Shown: positions 44,060 through 47,434 of the stretch, piece after piece | Numbering within the stretch: position 1 is the first letter of the stretch | Layout: every line of letters begins with the position of its first letter | Source: Byssothecium circinans | Lineage: Eukaryota > Ascomycota > Dothideomycetes > Pleosporales > Massarinaceae | Assembly: GCA_010015675.1 (NCBI GenBank) | Contig: ML976981.1 | Location: 817,344-864,777, forward strand | DNA: 47,434 nucleotides | Direction: 5' to 3' | The notes under the pieces: model-generated | What the model was told of the DNA's origin: nothing | What the model saw: the letters and a program-made list of their open reading frames with translations, nothing else | Database searches by the model: none | Program-made: the position numbers and the translations under genes

Positions 44060-44544
44060 TTTATAGAGGAAGCAATAGCAAACTATAAAGACCTAAAGGT
44101 TATCTTCGCAGCAATTCCTAAGCACTATAACGCAATTTTTGCAAATGTAGTGCCTGTATGGTAAACAATACTATAGCCTCCTACGCAGATAGCATAAATA
44201 TATGTTGCTGCTTTGGATGTAGCGCTATCTATATTAGAAGCGTATAAGGTTGCTTCTGTGAATTTTAACTACGGATTTCCCGTTATTAGAAATATATTGC
44301 TAGAAGTAGTAAATAAGGTTGTTTTTGACCATATTAATAAAGCCGCTTTATAGGATAATATCATTTAACTGCTTAAAGGCAATAATCTAGGCTTTACTCA
44401 CCTAATAGAAAATATCCTTATAAAGTGTAGTAAAGATTATCTTAGGTTTAAAAGCTATACTAGAGTTAGAATAGTAGATCCTAGCATAAGCAGTACTTAC
44501 TATGCGTATTAGGAGGGTAACTGTCTAGAAAGAGAGCTAAAGTG
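44060..44544 (+). pseudogene. Unassigned long coding relic
   Basis: A frame with few stops, all of RIP type: LEEAIANYKDLKVIFAAIP, KHYNAIFANVVPVW, YVAALDVALSILEAYKVAS, YGFPVIRNILLEVVNKVVF and LGFTHLIENILIKCSKDYL. It is relatively well preserved and strongly helical. I do not recognise the protein. It may be linked to the better-preserved frame at 44836-45024. Confidence 0.4.
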
Positions 44545-46559
44545 ATTATTAGAGCTACAAATTCTATTAGCTAATTAGAGGACGTAATATATTTTAAGAA
44601 GTTTAAGAAGTACTTATTTAAGTCTAGTGCTACTAGGTTTTAGACCCTTAATACCCTAATAAAATTAAATAGTCTATAAAGGGATTCTAGAAAATGCTCA
44701 CTTGCGTATTTAAAGAGAGCGGCGAAATAGGTTGTGGAGAAGAGCGTTCGCGTTCCTTCTTTACTCTTTTATACTTAATTAGATCTCTCTATAAGATGCT
44801 CTTTTACACGCCAATATCAGGCATTAATAGATATTGTGCTAGTTAGGAAAAGAGCGACTATATTAATTACTAAGATCTGCTTAGATAGATCTTTTATTAT
44901 TTCCTCCTTTAGTATCTATAGAAAGGCCTTTCTAGCTTCCTCCTTAGTTTCTACTCTTAGAGTAATCTTGTTAGTGACTATAACTACACTTAGGAGCGTA
45001 CTCTCTAGAAAGGTTAATAAATAGCCTCGCTCTAGCCATGTAGCTAAGTAGCGCGCGATTTATCTAAAGCCGCTAATATTAGCAGCAAAGAAGTAGAAGA
45101 CGTCTATAAAGGGGAATAGTAGATAAGTATATATATTAACTACGGCAGTATTTCTAGATTATCGAAGGGGTTATCTTATAATTTCGTGGTACTTATTAGC
45201 TTTCATATTCCTTCCTCCTAAGATATAATTAGGTATATTGCTATCTATAAGGAGTATAGGACGGCTATTAAAGATACTAGAAGGATTAAGATAAAAGTGC
45301 ACCTTACCTAGATTTTACTTAATCGTAAATCTCTAGGCCCTCTTTAATCTAAATAACGCTTAAAGAGTATTCCACTTTTCTATATTACTAATTAGTAGGA
45401 ATAGACTTAGTTGCTATATATTAGGTTGCGGTATATAGTTAATAAGCATCTAAAGCCTGTCTAATTCTAGAAGAGCAGCTTTCCTACCTTATATAGAAAT
45501 ACTAAGCTAGTAGGTATAGTTGCAACGCTTTATAATTAATAGACTAATAGTTAGTTAGTAGAGTTATCTAGCTTTATATAAGGCTTTTATAGTAGCTAAA
45601 TACGGACCTTATTAAAGGTTGAAATAGGGTTTTTTTAAATTAGAAGTAGTAGCGCTTACTATAACTATTTTTAGGTAGAACGCGGACTACAATAGGAATC
45701 TATCCTAGGGGCTAATTTAGGGCTCTATCTAATTAGTGTATTTTCTTTTATCTAACGTTAAATTAACGTCTACCCCTCTACTACTATATAGTTTATAAAC
45801 TAGCATTTTAATTAAGTTGCTGCTACTAAACTCTCTTATAGCTTAATAGTAAGGTTTATACTTACCGTAGTTAATCTAAATAATACTTTTTAGGCTATTA
45901 TATTAGCTCTTCTATGATACTCATTCAGCCGTTAAGGTAAAATAAATAAATGCGCTTTATATAGCAGGTTTAGATCACGCTATTACTGTGAAAGCACGGA
46001 TCTAGAGCCGCTCATTTGCTTAAAATACGCAAAGTAGAATAAGCGAAAGGAAAATTTTAAAAACATTATTATTAAGATCTATAACTATTATTATAATAGT
46101 TAGAACCTAACAGCTTATTATACCATAACTTACGTAATAGAGGTGGCTAAGGAGAGACCGTTGAATAGGCTAACTAAGCTGCTTAGCGATATCCCATTCA
46201 TTTCGTATCTGCGGGGGCGGGGTATAGGGTAGTTATCTCTAATAAGGGAAGAATCCTTACCCCCTATAAACTTGTACGTAAAACCTACAGTTCGCAATTA
46301 GTTTTTACCTTTGCTAAGAAAAATAATATAAGGTTTACTTTAATCTGCTCTGCTTTGCAGCGACTAAGTTACTATTAACGCATTTCTATTACTCTAAGCA
46401 GCTGTAACGGCTAGAGGCTAGGACTGTTAAACTTTTCATTACTAGACAATTAACTTATTAATATTAAAACGGGTATTAATGCTTAAGTCCTAAGTAGATT
46501 ATAATAATCTAGCGAAGAGTTCTTATTACTGCGTAGAGATTAACTATATTTAGAATATA
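44545..46559. other. RIP-degraded stretch, unassigned
   Basis: A 62-codon plus-strand frame survives at 44836-45024 (hydrophobic, S/T/L-rich). The minus strand around 45250-45680 reads as broken protein. Neither can be assigned. 46200-46270 is GC-richer (gcgggggcggggta) but contains no recognisable element. Confidence 0.3.
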
Positions 46560-47220
46560 AGTGCATAGAAAGCCCTAGAGTACAGCACGTGAAATAATAT
46601 TATCCTAAATCTAAAACACTATTTGCGCGATCCTCCCTTTGGACTGTTTTTAAGATAGATTCCTTGAAATTTCCCCCTTACAAGTATAGGCAAATTATTT
46701 GCTCACGCCTTATGCACGACCCGCGTGTAAGTCATTTTGAGAAGCGAGTAAGATATATTCAAGAAGCTACTTTAATACCTAATAACCCCTATACGCCGTT
46801 TAATAAACTAAGTAACCCACATTCCGCTATTTTAAGGTAGACCTGCATAGGAGCTAGGTTGAATAAGGCTATCTCCTTAGGCAAAGCTATTTAGCAGATT
46901 AGTAATTAGTGACGCGTTATATAGTAGTAGTAAGGGTTTCTTACCTTTAGGAAACTAGGTGATAACTAGGTCTATCTATATAAGTAGCTTGATTTAGAGA
47001 TAGACTTGTTAGATATATTAGCAAGCTTCTACTAAAAATCTAGGAGTTCTTCCTTAGTAGCTAGAAGAAGGGGCTAGATATTCTTAAAGTAGCTATACTT
47101 AGGATAAGGGATAAGTATAGCTAAAGGATTCTTTATATTAAAAGGAGAAGCTATAATAAAGGTATACAAGGTATAGGTAAAGAAGAAAGATAGGGAAAAG
47201 AAATAGCTTGAATTTATATA
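46560..47220 (+). pseudogene. Unassigned coding relic with a well-preserved core
   Basis: The plus strand at 46610-46840 reads almost free of stops: SSLWTVFKIDSLKFPPYKY, RQIICSRLMHDPRVSHFEKR, VRYIQEATLIPNNPYTPFNKL. After that, with RIP stops, come LEIDLLDILASFYQKSR, LVARRRG, LKQLYLGQGIS and a lysine-rich end (KKKDREKKQLEFI). The order of a globular part followed by a basic coiled tail resembles the C-terminal region of fungal DNA transposases, but I cannot confirm this. Confidence 0.35.
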
Positions 47221-47434
47221 GTGTAACCTTAACTAAGCGAGTATATAAAAAGCATAGGCCTAGAGAATTCAACCTATATAAAGCAAGATATTAGTAATTG
47301 TTAGAATATAAGAGTATATTTAATACTTATATTAATCTACTCTTATTTCTATATATACTCCTTATTACCTAGTAGTTAAATACTATAGGTTAGTAATCTA
47401 GGCTATCCTAGACTACTACCACCTAGGCAGTTGA

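Larger units (their letters stand above)
10744..47434. other. RIP-degraded, TA-rich tract with no intact gene
   Basis: For about 36.7 kb the sequence is dominated by ta, tag, taa and cta words, with few CpA and TpG but many surviving CpG (acg, gcg). Every coding relic I could read carries stops at positions where CAA, CAG or TGG fit the family. That is the product of cytosine mutation at CpA on both strands, as in RIP. No frame longer than about 83 codons survives. The named relics inside are annotated individually; the remainder is old repeats, duplicated genes or unidentifiable. Confidence 0.9.

Noticed and set aside
10744..47434. Starship-type captain (DUF3435 tyrosine recombinase)
   Set aside because: I looked for its conserved R...HxxR region and zinc-finger-like part and found nothing readable; absence cannot be proven in RIP-damaged DNA.
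10744..47434. Reverse transcriptase (YxDD) of LTR or LINE elements
   Set aside because: Words such as agatgatata occur (for example near 39060) but without neighbouring RT motifs in frame.
1..47434. tRNA, rRNA genes and CRISPR arrays
   Set aside because: No cloverleaf with T-loop consensus, no rRNA segment and no regularly spaced identical repeats were seen; CRISPR is not expected in a fungal nuclear sequence.
10744..47434. Mitochondrial origin suggested by high A+T
   Set aside because: The low GC comes from CpA-directed transitions in nuclear gene families; no mitochondrial genes are present.

Overview
The window looks like nuclear DNA of a filamentous ascomycete (Pezizomycotina; a Dothideomycete is my best guess, not proven). 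Three things point there: short GT...AG introns of 56-57 nt in two genes, fungal repeat families (pogo/Fot1-like, Tc1-like, Tad-like LINE, hAT-type MITE), and above all the signature of repeat-induced point mutation (RIP). From about 6.3 kb to the right edge, C-to-T and G-to-A changes have turned CAA, CAG and TGG codons into stops and left a TA-rich sequence. The exception is one small GC-normal island at 7.6-9.2 kb.

Layout. (1) 1-430: the 5' end of an undamaged pogo/Fot1-like transposon reading leftwards off the window. (2) 431-6213: a GC-normal interval with two small inverted-repeat elements (one a hAT-type MITE with a perfect 8-bp target duplication), a two-exon gene for a four-helix membrane protein resembling SUR7/PalI proteins, a small cysteine-rich ORF, a 237-codon ORF of unknown function, repeat arrays in inverted orientation at both ends, and a possible LTR/primer-site/gag remnant. 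(3) 6214-10743: two pogo-like elements of exactly the same length (1785 bp), head to head, enclosing about 950 bp of a patatin-like phospholipase gene. The transposons are heavily mutated, while the gene fragment and the adjoining transposon ends are clean. (4) 10744-47434: about 37 kb of RIP-degraded DNA with no intact gene.

Reading through RIP-type stops, several relics in the last block can still be named: a DUF7924 protein (11.3-12.4 kb), an aminoglycoside-phosphotransferase-like kinase present twice in opposite orientation (14.1-15.2 and 40.5-41.6 kb), a Tad-like LINE ORF1 (16.6-17.1 kb), the probable TPR tail of an NLR-type protein (18.6-20.9 kb), a complete Tc1-like element (21.2-22.5 kb), a Cps1-like family 2 glycosyltransferase (27.0-27.8 kb) and a JmjC/cupin-like protein (38.0-39.0 kb). 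Other long relics remain unassigned. Much of the tract therefore appears to be duplicated host-type genes as well as transposons. No functional cooperation between living genes can be inferred: the only plausible working genes are in the first 6 kb. Family assignments of relics rest on recognised motifs read by eye, without alignment or database search.
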